Part shown: positions 8,365-16,181 of the stretch, piece after piece
How positions within the stretch are numbered: the first letter of the stretch is position 1
How the letters are laid out: each line of letters opens with the position of its first letter
Assembly (NCBI RefSeq): GCF_003945325.1
Contig: NZ_AP019307.1
Coordinates: forward strand, 558,001 to 622,000
Reading direction: 5' to 3'
Source: Nocardioides baekrokdamisoli
GTDB lineage: Bacteria > Actinomycetota > Actinomycetes > Propionibacteriales > Nocardioidaceae
DNA: 64,000 nucleotides
The notes under the pieces: model-generated
What the model saw: only the letters and a program-made list of their open reading frames with translations
Database searches by the model: none
Told to the model about the DNA's origin: nothing
Position numbers and translations under genes: made by a program

Positions 8365-9207
8365 GTGGTCGAATCCACTGAACCCTATCTGGCCCTGGAG
8401 CCAGGCGTACGTGCCGAACGGCGAGCGATCGACGAGACCCAGAGTCGGCGAGCCAACGCCGGTGAGTGGGACCGGTACGCCGACGAGTACCAGGCCACCC
8501 ATGGTGCTTTCCTCGGTGATGCCGGCTTCGTCTGGGGTCCCGAGGGGACCACGGAGGCGTCTCTGGGAATCCTCGGACCCCTCGACGGCAAGCGCGTGCT
8601 GGAACTCGGGTCCGGAGCCGGCCAGTGCAGTCGCTGGATCCGGCAGCAGGGCGGGCACGCGTACGGACTGGATCTCTCGCACCGCCAACTGCAGCATTCC
8701 CGCCGCCTCGACGAGGTCGCTGCGATCACCGTGCCCTCGGTCCGTGCCACCGCGACCGAACTCCCCTTCGCCGATGACTCGTTCGACGTGGTGTTCTGCT
8801 CGTTCGGGGCGTTTCAGTTCCTGGCCGACGCAGAGGCCGGCGTACGCGAATGCGCGCGGGTGTTGCGCACCGGCGGCCGCCTCGCCTTCTCGATCACCCA
8901 CCCGACCCGGTGGATGTTCCCCGACGAACCGGACGAGCGCGGCCTGACAGCCACGCAGAGTTACTGGGACCGCACACCGTACGTCGAGGTCTCCGAGGAC
9001 TCCGGCGAGGTCACGTACGCCGAACACCACCGCACGCTCGGCGACTGGGTCAGCCTGCTGGCCCGACACCGATTCGTGCTCACCGACCTCGCCGAACCCG
9101 AATGGCCCGAGGGACACGAGCGAGTGTGGGGCGGTTGGTCCTCGACACGCGGTCGGCTGACTCCCGGCACCGCCGTCTTCGGGGCGGACTACTCTGCTAT
9201 CTCGTGA
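8365..9207 (+). CDS. Class I SAM-dependent methyltransferase
   Basis: Methyltransferase of 280 residues with the Rossmann-fold SAM motifs of the Methyltransf_11 type: motif I (VLELGSGAGQCSRW) near residue 79, an acidic residue after strand 2 (YGLDLSHRQL), motif II (LPFADDSFDVVFCSFGAFQF) and motif III (RVLRTGGRLAFSITHP). The tail WGGWSSTRGRLTPGTAVF is typical of an actinobacterial subfamily of unknown substrate. GTG start, probably leaderless. The stop overlaps the flippase-like gene start by 3 bases within GTGA, so the two are translationally coupled. The substrate may be a lipid, polyprenol or small molecule; nothing here decides. Confidence 0.85.
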   Translation: MVESTEPYLALEPGVRAERRAIDETQSRRANAGEWDRYADEYQATHGAFLGDAGFVWGPEGTTEASLGILGPLDGKRVLELGSGAGQCSRWIRQQGGHAYGLDLSHRQLQHSRRLDEVAAITVPSVRATATELPFADDSFDVVFCSFGAFQFLADAEAGVRECARVLRTGGRLAFSITHPTRWMFPDEPDERGLTATQSYWDRTPYVEVSEDSGEVTYAEHHRTLGDWVSLLARHRFVLTDLAEPEWPEGHERVWGGWSSTRGRLTPGTAVFGADYSAIS

Positions 9208-10460
9208 CTGTTGAGCAGCTGACCGAGGAGCCACCGAGTCCGGAAGTGGACGTACGTGGATCCGGGCTGTTGGCAGCCGGCATCCTGGTGATGAACGTGG
9301 CGACCTTCGGGTTCCAGATCCTCGCCGCGACCATCCTCGGACCAGCGACCTACAGCGCCGTCGGCGCAATGCTTGCTCTGCAACTGGTGATCGCCGTCGT
9401 CCAACTGGGCGTGCAGGCGACGGCCGCACGCCGGGTCGCCGCAGCGCCGGGCGACGTCCGCTCGATCGAGCGGACGATGAAGGTGGTGACGAACCGCGCC
9501 GCGATCGCCCTCACGGTCTTGATGATCGCACTCAGCCCGGTGATCCAGCACGGACTCCGACTTCCGAGCATCTGGACGGCCCTGATCGTGGGAGTGGCGG
9601 CCTATCCGATCACCCTGTGGGGCGGCCAGGCCGGCATCCTCCAGGGCGAACGTCGCTGGCGCGACCTGGCGTTGTTGTATCTCGCCAACGGTGTCCCCCG
9701 TGTGGTGATCGGCCCGCTGTTCATGCTGGTGCACCCGACCGAGACCAGCGCGATGCTCGCGGTCCTCATCGCACAGTTCTCGCCGGCGATCGTGGGCTGG
9801 TGGGTCCTGCGCGAACCGCACGTGCACGAACCGCATCCAGACGTACGCGGTGCCGTCTCGGAGATGCTGCACGGCTCGTTCGCGATGCTCGGCTTCGTCG
9901 CCCTGTCCAACGTGGACATCCTCATCGCCCGCCACATCCTGCCGCACAACAGCATCCAGGCCGGCCTGTACGCCGCCGGGCTGATCGTCACGAAGGTGGT
10001 GCTGTTCCTCCCCCAGTCAGTGATCGTGCTGGTCTTCCCGTCGATGTCGAAGAGCGAATCGCGACGCAAGGCGCTGCTCCTGAGCCTCTCGGTGGTCGGC
10101 ATCCTCGGAGTCGTCGGCATCGCCGGATCCTGGATCCTGTCGGGCCTGGCGCTGGTCTTCGTCGGCGGGCACGACTACCAGGGCGTGCAGCACGACTTGT
10201 GGCGTTTCGCGGTGCTCGGCACAGCACTGTCGGTGCTCCAGTTGCTCGTCTATTCGGTGCTCGCGCGGCAGCACCGGATGTCGTCCGTGCTGATCTGGCT
10301 CGCCTTCGGCGCCGTGGTCGTCTTCGGGCTGCGCCAGTCGAGCCTGACCGGGCTGGTCACGGTGGTGACGATCATCGACAGCATTCTGATGGCGCTGCTG
10401 CTTTCCCACAGCCTGTGGGAGACCCGGCACGCACCTGCCTCGGAGCCCGCTCACGCCTGA
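9204..10460 (+). CDS. Polysaccharide/lipid flippase-like membrane protein (Wzx/MATE-like)
   Basis: Integral membrane protein of 418 residues with about 12 hydrophobic helices, starting with AAGILVMNVATFGFQILAAT. It resembles the polysaccharide biosynthesis (RfbX/Wzx) branch of the MOP flippase superfamily: mixed small and aromatic residues in the helices, cytosolic Arg-rich loops (ARRVAAAPGDVRSIERTMK), and KSESRRKALLLSL in the second half. GTG at 9204 overlaps the methyltransferase stop. No glycosyltransferases or polymerases lie nearby, so its cargo is unknown; lipid II-like or teichoic/sugar-lipid carriers are possibilities. Confidence 0.75.
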   Translation: MTVEQLTEEPPSPEVDVRGSGLLAAGILVMNVATFGFQILAATILGPATYSAVGAMLALQLVIAVVQLGVQATAARRVAAAPGDVRSIERTMKVVTNRAAIALTVLMIALSPVIQHGLRLPSIWTALIVGVAAYPITLWGGQAGILQGERRWRDLALLYLANGVPRVVIGPLFMLVHPTETSAMLAVLIAQFSPAIVGWWVLREPHVHEPHPDVRGAVSEMLHGSFAMLGFVALSNVDILIARHILPHNSIQAGLYAAGLIVTKVVLFLPQSVIVLVFPSMSKSESRRKALLLSLSVVGILGVVGIAGSWILSGLALVFVGGHDYQGVQHDLWRFAVLGTALSVLQLLVYSVLARQHRMSSVLIWLAFGAVVVFGLRQSSLTGLVTVVTIIDSILMALLLSHSLWETRHAPASEPAHA

Positions 10461-10463
10461 AGG

Positions 10464-10480
10464 CCGAAGGAGGCCTTCGG
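10464..10480 (+). terminator. Short hairpin after flippase gene
   Basis: Arms 10464-10470 and 10474-10480 form a perfect 7-bp GC-rich stem with a 3-nt loop, directly after the flippase stop. A weak but well-placed terminator candidate. Confidence 0.45.
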
Positions 10481-10498
10481 AAATCCTCACGTTTCAGA

Positions 10499-10542
10499 GC
10501 GGATTTCGTCACCTCTCGGGGCGGATTACTTCACCTCTCGGC
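10499..10542. repeat. Two tandem 22-bp direct repeats
   Basis: 10499-10520 and 10521-10542 match at 19 of 22 positions, both containing TTCACCTCTCGG or TCGTCACCTCTCGG. They fill the gap before the polA stop codon. Likely a chance duplication. Confidence 0.5.
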
Positions 10543-10544
10543 GG

Positions 10545-13220
10545 TCAGTGGGCGGCGTCGTGCCAGCTACGGCCTGTGCCCACGCTGACGTCCAGTGCGA
10601 CATCGAGATCGGCGGCTCCGCCCATGCCGGCGCGTACGACCTCCTCGAGACGATCACGCTCCCCCGGCGCGACCTCGAAGACGAGTTCGTCGTGCACCTG
10701 GAGTAGCAACCGTGACGCCAGCCCGGCGTCCTTGAGGGCGGCGTCGGTCCGAAGCATCGCAACCTTGATCAGGTCGGCGGCGGAGCCCTGGATCGGTGCG
10801 TTGAGCGCCATCCGCTCGGCCATCTCGCGGCGCTGGCGGTTGTCGCTGGTCAGGTCGGGCAGATAGCGCCGACGTCCCATGATCGTCTCGGTGAAGCCCG
10901 TACTCCTGGCCTCGTCGACGACGCCGCCGAGGTAGGACCGGATGCCGCCGAAGGTCTCGAAGTACTCATCCATCAGCACCGACGCCTCGCCCGGCGTGAT
11001 GCCGAGTTGCTGCGAGAGGCCGAAGGCGGAGAGGCCGTACGCAAGCCCGTAGTTCATCGCCTTGATCTTGGCCCGCTGCTCGGGCGACACCTCGTCCGCA
11101 GGCACGCCGAAGACGCGTGAGGCGGTGATTGAGTGGAAGTCCATCCCCGATTTGAACGCATCGAGCAGCAGCACGTCCTGGGACAGGTGCGCCATGATCC
11201 GCATCTCGATCTGGCTGTAGTCCGCGGTCATCAGCGACTCATAGCCGGCGCCGACGACGAAGCCGGCGCGGATCCGGCGCCCCTCCTCGGTGCGTACCGG
11301 GATGTTCTGCAGGTTCGGGTCGGTGCTCGAGAGCCGACCCGTGGCGGCGATCGTCTGGTTGAAGGTCGTGTGGATCCGTCCGTCGGGCTGGACGGTCTTG
11401 AGCAGACCCTCGATCGTCACCCGCAGGCGGGACACGTCCCGGTGCCGCAGCAGGTGCAGGAGGAAGGGGTGCTCGGTCTTCTTGTAGAGATCCTGCAGCG
11501 CGTCGGCATCGGTGGTGTAGCCGGTCTTGGTGCGCTTGGTCTTGGGCATGCCGAGCTCGTCGAAGAGGACGACCTGCAACTGCTTGGGTGAGCCGAGGTT
11601 GATCTCCTTGCCGATGACCTCGTACGCATCCTCGGCAGCGCGGCGCACCTCGTCCGCGAACGTACGCTCGAGGTCCTCGAGGTAGTCGGTGTCGACCGCG
11701 ATTCCGATCCGTTCCATGCCGCCGAGCACCGACACCAGCGGCTGCTCGATCTCGGTCAGGAGTTGATGACCACCGGCCCGCTCGACCTCGGTACTCAGAG
11801 CTTCGGCGAGGTCGACCACCGCGCGCGCATGCAGCATGGCGTTGGTCGAGTGCTGGTCGTCGTCCTCGCCACCGAAGAGGCTCGCCTGCTCCTCGGCGAC
11901 ATCGCCGGCGAGTTCACGGCGCAGGTAACGGACGGTGAGATCAGCGAGTTCGTACGAGCGCTGGTCGGGCTGGGCCAGGTAGGCCGCGAGTGCGGTGTCG
12001 AGCACCAGACCCTGGATAGTCCACCCGTGCGCCCACAGCGCCAGTAGCGGGCCCTTGGCGTCATGCATCTGCTTCGGGGCCGGGCCGGCCAACCACTGCG
12101 CAAGCGCCTCGTCGTCGACCGGGTTCAGCGTCGTGACATCGACGTACGCAGCAAGCCCGGGTGTCGCGAAGGCGATCCCGTCGACACGGCCTGTGCCTGA
12201 GCCCCACACACCGCGGACGTACAGACCGACTGGGCCCTCAAGCCCCTGCAGGAAGGTGCCGAGACCGCCTTCGTCGACACTGATCGGGTTGAGCTCGAAG
12301 CCGCTCTCGACGGTCACAGGCTCCTCGCCCCCGCCGAACACGTCGAAGATCCTGGTCCGGAGTTCGCCGCGGAACTCGAGCTCGTCGAGCAGTTCCACCG
12401 TGGCACCGCGGTCCCACTCGGCGCGGCCGAGGTCGTCGATCGCGAGGTCGAGCGAGAGGTCGCGGACCAGGGCATTGAGTCGGCGGTTGCGCAGCACGTC
12501 ATCGATGTGCGCCCGCAGCGACTCCCCCGCCTTGCCGGGAACCTGGTCGACCTGGGTGATCAGGTTCTCCAGGCCATCGAAGGTCGCGATCCATTTGGCG
12601 GCTGTCTTGGGTCCGACGCCGGGGACACCCGGGAGGTTGTCGCTGTCCTCGCCCACGAGCGCCGCCAGCTCCGGGTAGCGGTGCGGCGGGACGCCGTACT
12701 TCTCCTCGACGACGGCTGGCGTCATCCGGGCAAGCTCGGAGACGCCGCGCGTCGGGTACAGGACGGTCGAGTGTTCGGTGACCAACTGCAACGAGTCACG
12801 ATCACCGGTCAGGATCAAGACCTCCATGTCCTGGTCCAGGCCCTGGGTGACCAGCGTTGCGATGATGTCATCCGCCTCGTACCCGGCGAGGCTCAGATGG
12901 CGAATGCCGAATCGGTCGAGGACCTGCTGGATCAGCGGCAACTGGCTCTTGAACTCATCGGGCGTCTTGTTGCGCTTGGCCTTGTACTCCGCGTACTCCT
13001 CCAGCCGGAAGGTCTGTCGCGAGAGGTCGAACGCGACGGCCACATGAGTCGGGCGCTCGTCGCGGACGACATTCGTGAGCATCGAGGTGAAGCCGTAGAC
13101 GGCGTTGGTGTTCTGGCCGGTAACGGTCGAGAAGTTCTCCACCGGGAGCGCAAAAAAGGCTCGATATGCGAGCGAATGCCCGTCGAGAAGCAACAACCGA
13201 CCGCGCGTCTGGGCACCCAC
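10545..13220 (-). CDS. polA: DNA polymerase I
   Basis: DNA repair and Okazaki-fragment polymerase, 891 residues. The N-terminal 5'-nuclease domain (residues 1-300) shows LLLDGHSLAYRAFFALP, the metal-binding GYEADDIIATL and the HhH segment NLPGVPGVGPKTAAKW. The central 300-480 segment corresponds to the 3'-5' exonuclease fold but lacks the DxE exonuclease I motif, so proofreading is probably lost, as known for other actinobacterial Pol I. The polymerase domain has motif A (DYSQIEMRIMAHLS), the O-helix (RAKIKAMNYGLAYGLS) and motif C (QVHDELVFE). GTG start with TAGGCT 6 nt upstream suggests a leaderless mRNA. Confidence 0.97.
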   Translation of the reverse strand: MGAQTRGRLLLLDGHSLAYRAFFALPVENFSTVTGQNTNAVYGFTSMLTNVVRDERPTHVAVAFDLSRQTFRLEEYAEYKAKRNKTPDEFKSQLPLIQQVLDRFGIRHLSLAGYEADDIIATLVTQGLDQDMEVLILTGDRDSLQLVTEHSTVLYPTRGVSELARMTPAVVEEKYGVPPHRYPELAALVGEDSDNLPGVPGVGPKTAAKWIATFDGLENLITQVDQVPGKAGESLRAHIDDVLRNRRLNALVRDLSLDLAIDDLGRAEWDRGATVELLDELEFRGELRTRIFDVFGGGEEPVTVESGFELNPISVDEGGLGTFLQGLEGPVGLYVRGVWGSGTGRVDGIAFATPGLAAYVDVTTLNPVDDEALAQWLAGPAPKQMHDAKGPLLALWAHGWTIQGLVLDTALAAYLAQPDQRSYELADLTVRYLRRELAGDVAEEQASLFGGEDDDQHSTNAMLHARAVVDLAEALSTEVERAGGHQLLTEIEQPLVSVLGGMERIGIAVDTDYLEDLERTFADEVRRAAEDAYEVIGKEINLGSPKQLQVVLFDELGMPKTKRTKTGYTTDADALQDLYKKTEHPFLLHLLRHRDVSRLRVTIEGLLKTVQPDGRIHTTFNQTIAATGRLSSTDPNLQNIPVRTEEGRRIRAGFVVGAGYESLMTADYSQIEMRIMAHLSQDVLLLDAFKSGMDFHSITASRVFGVPADEVSPEQRAKIKAMNYGLAYGLSAFGLSQQLGITPGEASVLMDEYFETFGGIRSYLGGVVDEARSTGFTETIMGRRRYLPDLTSDNRQRREMAERMALNAPIQGSAADLIKVAMLRTDAALKDAGLASRLLLQVHDELVFEVAPGERDRLEEVVRAGMGGAADLDVALDVSVGTGRSWHDAAH

Positions 13221-13226
13221 AGGGCG

Positions 13227-13232
13227 AGCCTA
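13227..13232 (-). promoter_or_regulatory. -10 box of leaderless polA promoter
   Basis: In minus-strand sense TAGGCT, 6 nt before the polA GTG. It abuts the left arm of the long inverted repeat at 13232-13394, so a structure there would directly affect this promoter. Confidence 0.5.
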
Positions 13233-13394
13233 GTGGCTCGGTGAGGCGGTCCCTGGATCGGCTTCGGCCGTTCGGGTGCGTGACAGACGAGGCGGAGGAG
13301 TGGAGCGATGCCGGTGGCATCGCGACCGACGACAACGAAGTCTGACGCGTGCCCGGGCGGTCGAAACGGCCAGGCGCCGCCTCACCGAGCCACT
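13232..13394. repeat. 163-nt imperfect palindrome with 18-bp perfect ends
   Basis: Arms 13232-13249 and 13377-13394 are perfect 18-nt reverse complements. The 127-nt interior continues to pair imperfectly and ends in a perfect 8-bp hairpin with a 3-nt loop (GCGATGCC / GGCATCGC near 13308). The whole element can fold into one long hairpin and fills most of the polA-thioesterase divergent intergenic region. It encodes nothing that I can recognise. It could be a MITE-like remnant, a structured RNA or a regulatory palindrome. Confidence 0.75.
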
Positions 13395-13448
13395 CATGGG
13401 GAGGACCGACAGGCCGTGACACACATCTCGGTGATCCCGGACGACAGG

Positions 13449-13466
13449 TTTGCAACTATTTGCAAA
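13449..13466. promoter_or_regulatory. Operator-like palindrome before thioesterase gene
   Basis: TTTGCAA, 4 nt, TTGCAAA: a perfect 7-bp inverted repeat that is strikingly AT-rich for this genome and ends 9 nt before the thioesterase ATG. The position suits a repressor overlapping the promoter or start. No cognate regulator gene is adjacent. Confidence 0.5.
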
Positions 13467-13475
13467 GATGGGTCC

Positions 13476-13919
13476 ATGAGCGACACGAACGACACCAGCA
13501 TCCCGGTCGAGGAGTTCCTGAAGCACATGCCGTACGGCATGGGCGGGATGAACGAGAAGCTCGGCGTCGAACTCCTCTACATCTCGGCGGAACGAGTCGA
13601 GGGTCGGATGCCGGTGGCCGGCAACGAGCAGCCGATGGGCCTGCTCCACGGCGGCGCCTCGATCGCCCTGGCTGAGACCCTCGGCTCCGTCGGGTCGGCC
13701 ATCCATGCGATGGCGAACGGCGGCGTTGCGGTCGGCGTCGACATCAACGCGACCCATCATCGAGCCGCAACCAGCGGTTACGTGCACGCCGTGGCCACGG
13801 CGATCCACCGTGGTCGTACGTCGGCCGCGTACGAGATCGTGATCACCAACGACGAGGGCAAGCGCGTGTGCACCTCACGGATCACCTGCGCGATCGTCCC
13901 CGCCGACCGCTTCGCGTGA
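13476..13919 (+). CDS. PaaI-type hotdog-fold thioesterase
   Basis: Probable acyl-CoA thioesterase of 147 residues. The hotdog signature is clear: GRMPVAGNEQPMGLLHGGAS with the HGG catalytic-loop region, followed by the hydrophobic helix IALAETLGSVGS and strands ending in AVGVDINATHHRAA and GRTSAAYEIVITNDEGK. The family hydrolyses aryl- or acyl-CoA; hydroxyphenylacetyl-CoA and other substrates are known. The ATG at 13476 has only a weak ribosome site, with a palindrome (13449-13466) just upstream. A thioesterase gene (tesB type) also lies in the wider pyk-polA region of M. tuberculosis, but it is a different family. Confidence 0.9.
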   Translation: MSDTNDTSIPVEEFLKHMPYGMGGMNEKLGVELLYISAERVEGRMPVAGNEQPMGLLHGGASIALAETLGSVGSAIHAMANGGVAVGVDINATHHRAATSGYVHAVATAIHRGRTSAAYEIVITNDEGKRVCTSRITCAIVPADRFA

Positions 13920-13931
13920 GTCCTCGCGCCC

Positions 13932-14504
13932 TCAGCGCGCAGCCGGCGTACGCCTGACGGCGCGACGGGCCGCCATCACGTCGGCCAGCTTCGCGCCCTG
14001 TCGCGGACGAGGCATCCGCTGACCGGCAGCGGCTGCCAGACGACTGGCGACCAACGCGACCGGCGCGGTGCGTACCAACGCGTGCGGGCCGAGGCCGAGG
14101 CGCGAGAAGTACCGGTTCGCCTCGCGAGAACTCGCGCTGGCGACGGTCGCCATCGTGGCGATCCCACGTTCGTCGGCGAACGTCGTCGCTGCGTTGAGCA
14201 ACGCCCGTCCGACGCCCTTGCGCCGCTGGGTCGCCACGACGAACGGAGCCACCACCGACAGGATCGGCTCGAGGTTGAGGGGTGAGACCGTCGTGACGCG
14301 CAGCAAGGCCGCGCCCGCTCGCTCGCCGTCGTACTCGGCGATCAGCAGCTGCTCGTCGGCGGACGCCTGCGCCGCCTCGATGATCGCGAGAATGTCTGCC
14401 TCACCGACGGATTCGGCCTCGCGGAGATGCGTACGCCAACTGCTTGCGAGGAAGGCGGCATCATCGGCCTGCGCCTGGCGCAGCCACACCTGTCCTTGGC
14501 TCAA
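13932..14504 (-). CDS. GNAT family N-acetyltransferase
   Basis: Acetyl-CoA dependent N-acetyltransferase, 190 residues. The acetyl-CoA pyrophosphate-binding motif A is present (VATQRRKGVGRALLNAATTF, with QRRKGVG), followed by motif B-like NRYFSRLGLGPHALVR. A basic C-terminal tail (about 45 residues, rich in Arg and Ala) is an extension. The start TTG at 14504 follows GGGGGTGGA. It converges on the thioesterase gene with a 12-nt gap. Substrate unknown. Confidence 0.8.
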   Translation of the reverse strand: MSQGQVWLRQAQADDAAFLASSWRTHLREAESVGEADILAIIEAAQASADEQLLIAEYDGERAGAALLRVTTVSPLNLEPILSVVAPFVVATQRRKGVGRALLNAATTFADERGIATMATVASASSREANRYFSRLGLGPHALVRTAPVALVASRLAAAAGQRMPRPRQGAKLADVMAARRAVRRTPAAR

Positions 14505-14571
14505 CTTCCACCCCCGTTGTCAGCGAACAGACCGAGGGTAGTCCTGTGACGAATGTGACACCAGAGGTCGC

Positions 14572-15159
14572 TCAACCGGCAATCTCCGGACCATGCTCGA
14601 CGACGCCGTCAGCGACCTGGCGCATCGACAGTCTGAGATCCATCGCGGTCTTCTGGATCCAGCGGAACGCTTCGGACTCGCTGAGGCTCAGCCGCTCCTG
14701 GAGTACGCCCTTGGCGCGATCAACCGCGATCCGAGTGTCCAGCCGCTCCTGGAGAGTGCCGACCTCGGCCTCGAGCTGGACGACCTCCTGGAACCTGCTC
14801 ACCGCGACCTCGATCGCCGGCACCAGATCACTGGCCGTGAAGGGCTTGACCAGGTACGCCATCGCGCCGGCGTCCCGCGCCCGCTCCACCAACTCGCGCT
14901 GGGAGAAGGCGGTGAGCATGACCACAGGAGCGATCCGCTGCTGGGCGATCACCTCGGCCGCGGCGATCCCGTCGAGGACCGGCATGCGTACGTCCATCAT
15001 CACCAGATCGGGTCGCAACTCGGTGACGAGTTCGACGGCTCGCTGACCGTCGCCGGCCTCTCCGATGACGTCGTACCCCTCTTCGGTGAGCATCTCCTTG
15101 AGGTCCATCCGGATGAGGACCTCATCCTCGGCGATGACGACGGTTCGGCGCTGAGTCAC
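14572..15159 (-). CDS. pdtaR: ANTAR-domain response regulator (PdtaR-like)
   Basis: Two-component regulator acting on RNA by antitermination rather than on DNA. Residues 1-120 form a receiver domain with the acidic pocket (AEDE, residues 10-13), phosphoacceptor D56 in MMDVRMP and conserved K105 in LVKPF. Residues 130-190 form the ANTAR domain (AVDRAKGVLQERLSLSESEA). Length and order match M. tuberculosis Rv1626, which the histidine kinase PdtaS phosphorylates; no kinase gene lies in this window. TAGCCT 6 nt before the GTG start indicates a leaderless mRNA. It is part of the conserved pyk-pdtaR-polA-rpsA region. Confidence 0.92.
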   Translation of the reverse strand: MTQRRTVVIAEDEVLIRMDLKEMLTEEGYDVIGEAGDGQRAVELVTELRPDLVMMDVRMPVLDGIAAAEVIAQQRIAPVVMLTAFSQRELVERARDAGAMAYLVKPFTASDLVPAIEVAVSRFQEVVQLEAEVGTLQERLDTRIAVDRAKGVLQERLSLSESEAFRWIQKTAMDLRLSMRQVADGVVEHGPEIAG

Positions 15160-15165
15160 CCGGTC

Positions 15166-15171
15166 AGGCTA
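15166..15171 (-). promoter_or_regulatory. -10 box of leaderless pdtaR promoter
   Basis: TAGCCT in minus-strand sense, 6 nt before the GTG start; no ribosome site. Confidence 0.5.
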
Positions 15172-15235
15172 GCGACACCGTCCGAGGATCGCCGAAGGGT
15201 GCGCCCCCGAGTCGGAACAGGAGGGTCGGCTGAGG

Positions 15236-15241
15236 TAGGTT
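15236..15241 (+). promoter_or_regulatory. -10 box before tRNA gene
   Basis: TAGGTT ends 11 nt before the first tRNA base, a suitable distance for transcription starting just upstream of the mature 5' end. No clear -35 hexamer is visible. Confidence 0.35.
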
Positions 15242-15252
15242 CTTCCCTCGCG

Positions 15253-15325
15253 GCCCGGTAGCCCAACGGCAGAGGCAATGTGCTCAAACCACATCCAGTG
15301 TCGGTTCGAATCCGACCCGGGCTAC
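15253..15325 (+). tRNA. tRNA with anticodon CAA (Leu by codon), short variable loop
   Basis: A full 73-nt cloverleaf is visible: 7-bp acceptor stem with a G1-U72 wobble, D arm with GG in the loop, 5-bp anticodon stem ATGTG/CACAT around loop CTCAAAC (anticodon CAA), a 5-nt variable loop, T arm GTCGG-TTCGAAT-CCGAC, and discriminator A73. CCA is not encoded. CAA reads leucine UUG, and A73 suits LeuRS, but true tRNA-Leu has a long variable arm that is absent here. I recall similar short leucine-anticodon tRNAs in other actinobacteria but cannot confirm it. It stands alone between pdtaR and the SDR gene, both on the other strand. Confidence 0.8.
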
Positions 15326-15344
15326 AAAGGCCTGACGTCCGCGA

Positions 15345-16175
15345 TCAGCGGCGACTGACCGCCCGGCGTGCCATCGCCGGCAGCGTGGCATCGACCGCCC
15401 GGAAGATGTGTGACACCCGTGGGGCGATCTCGCGCGGCCGGTGAGCCACCGCACGCAACACCCACTCGGCGACCTCTTCGGCGCTGAGCGACGGAGCGCC
15501 GTCGAAGGCGGCCGTGGGCGTGATCATCGGGGTACGCACCAGCGGCGGGAAGACCGTGGTGACGGTGACCCCCTTGACCGCGAGTTCGGCGTGCACGGAG
15601 TCACCGAATGCCGTGAGGGCACTCTTCGACGCGACGTAGCCGGCGAACAGGGGCGCACCCGGGAGCATCACCGCCCAGGTGGAGACGTTGACGATGTGAC
15701 CACCACCGCGCTCCAACATCGATGGCACGAGTCCGAGCGTGAGCCGGACCGGTGCCAGGTAGTTGAGCGAGATCTGGCGCTCGTAGTCACTCATCCGGGA
15801 CTTCACCACGGGGCGCCGGATCGAGTGTCCGGCGTTGTTGATCAGTACGTCCACGCCGCCGCTCTCGACGAGACGGGCGATCAGTTCGTCGATCGCGGCC
15901 TCGTCGGCGAGGTCTGCCACCTCGTAGGACGCGGCACCGCCCGCGGCCCGGATCTCCTGCACGACCTGAGCCAACTCGTCCTCACGACGGGCGACCAGGA
16001 CGACCTCAGCACCGGCCCGAGCCAAGCGCGCTGCGCTGGCCGCTCCGATCCCCGAGGAAGCTCCGGTGATCACGATCCGCGTGCCGGCCACCTCGTACCG
16101 GCGTCGCTCAGCAAGCCGCGTGTAGACCGGGGTCTGCTGCAGGACCCGCGGGAAGAATCTGCCCTTCTCGGCCAT
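15345..16175 (-). CDS. Short-chain dehydrogenase/reductase
   Basis: NAD(P)-dependent oxidoreductase of the classical SDR fold, 276 residues. Cofactor motif TGASSGIG lies near residue 38, NNAG near residue 113, catalytic Ser in VNVSTWAVM and the YxxxK pair in GYVASKSALTAFG. An N-terminal extension of about 30 basic residues precedes the first strand and a basic tail (MARRAVSRR) ends it. The post-catalytic PPLVRTPM segment is typical of SDRs acting on lipid-like or hydrophobic substrates, but the substrate cannot be assigned. It begins 6 nt after the pyk stop and is probably co-transcribed with pyk. Confidence 0.85.
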   Translation of the reverse strand: MAEKGRFFPRVLQQTPVYTRLAERRRYEVAGTRIVITGASSGIGAASAARLARAGAEVVLVARREDELAQVVQEIRAAGGAASYEVADLADEAAIDELIARLVESGGVDVLINNAGHSIRRPVVKSRMSDYERQISLNYLAPVRLTLGLVPSMLERGGGHIVNVSTWAVMLPGAPLFAGYVASKSALTAFGDSVHAELAVKGVTVTTVFPPLVRTPMITPTAAFDGAPSLSAEEVAEWVLRAVAHRPREIAPRVSHIFRAVDATLPAMARRAVSRR

Positions 16176-16181
16176 GACCGA

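Noticed and set aside
6754..9429. 891-residue extended rpsA frame
   Set aside because: The extra 405 residues overlap the divergent methyltransferase gene and lack S1 character; ATG 8214 fits the family N-terminus.
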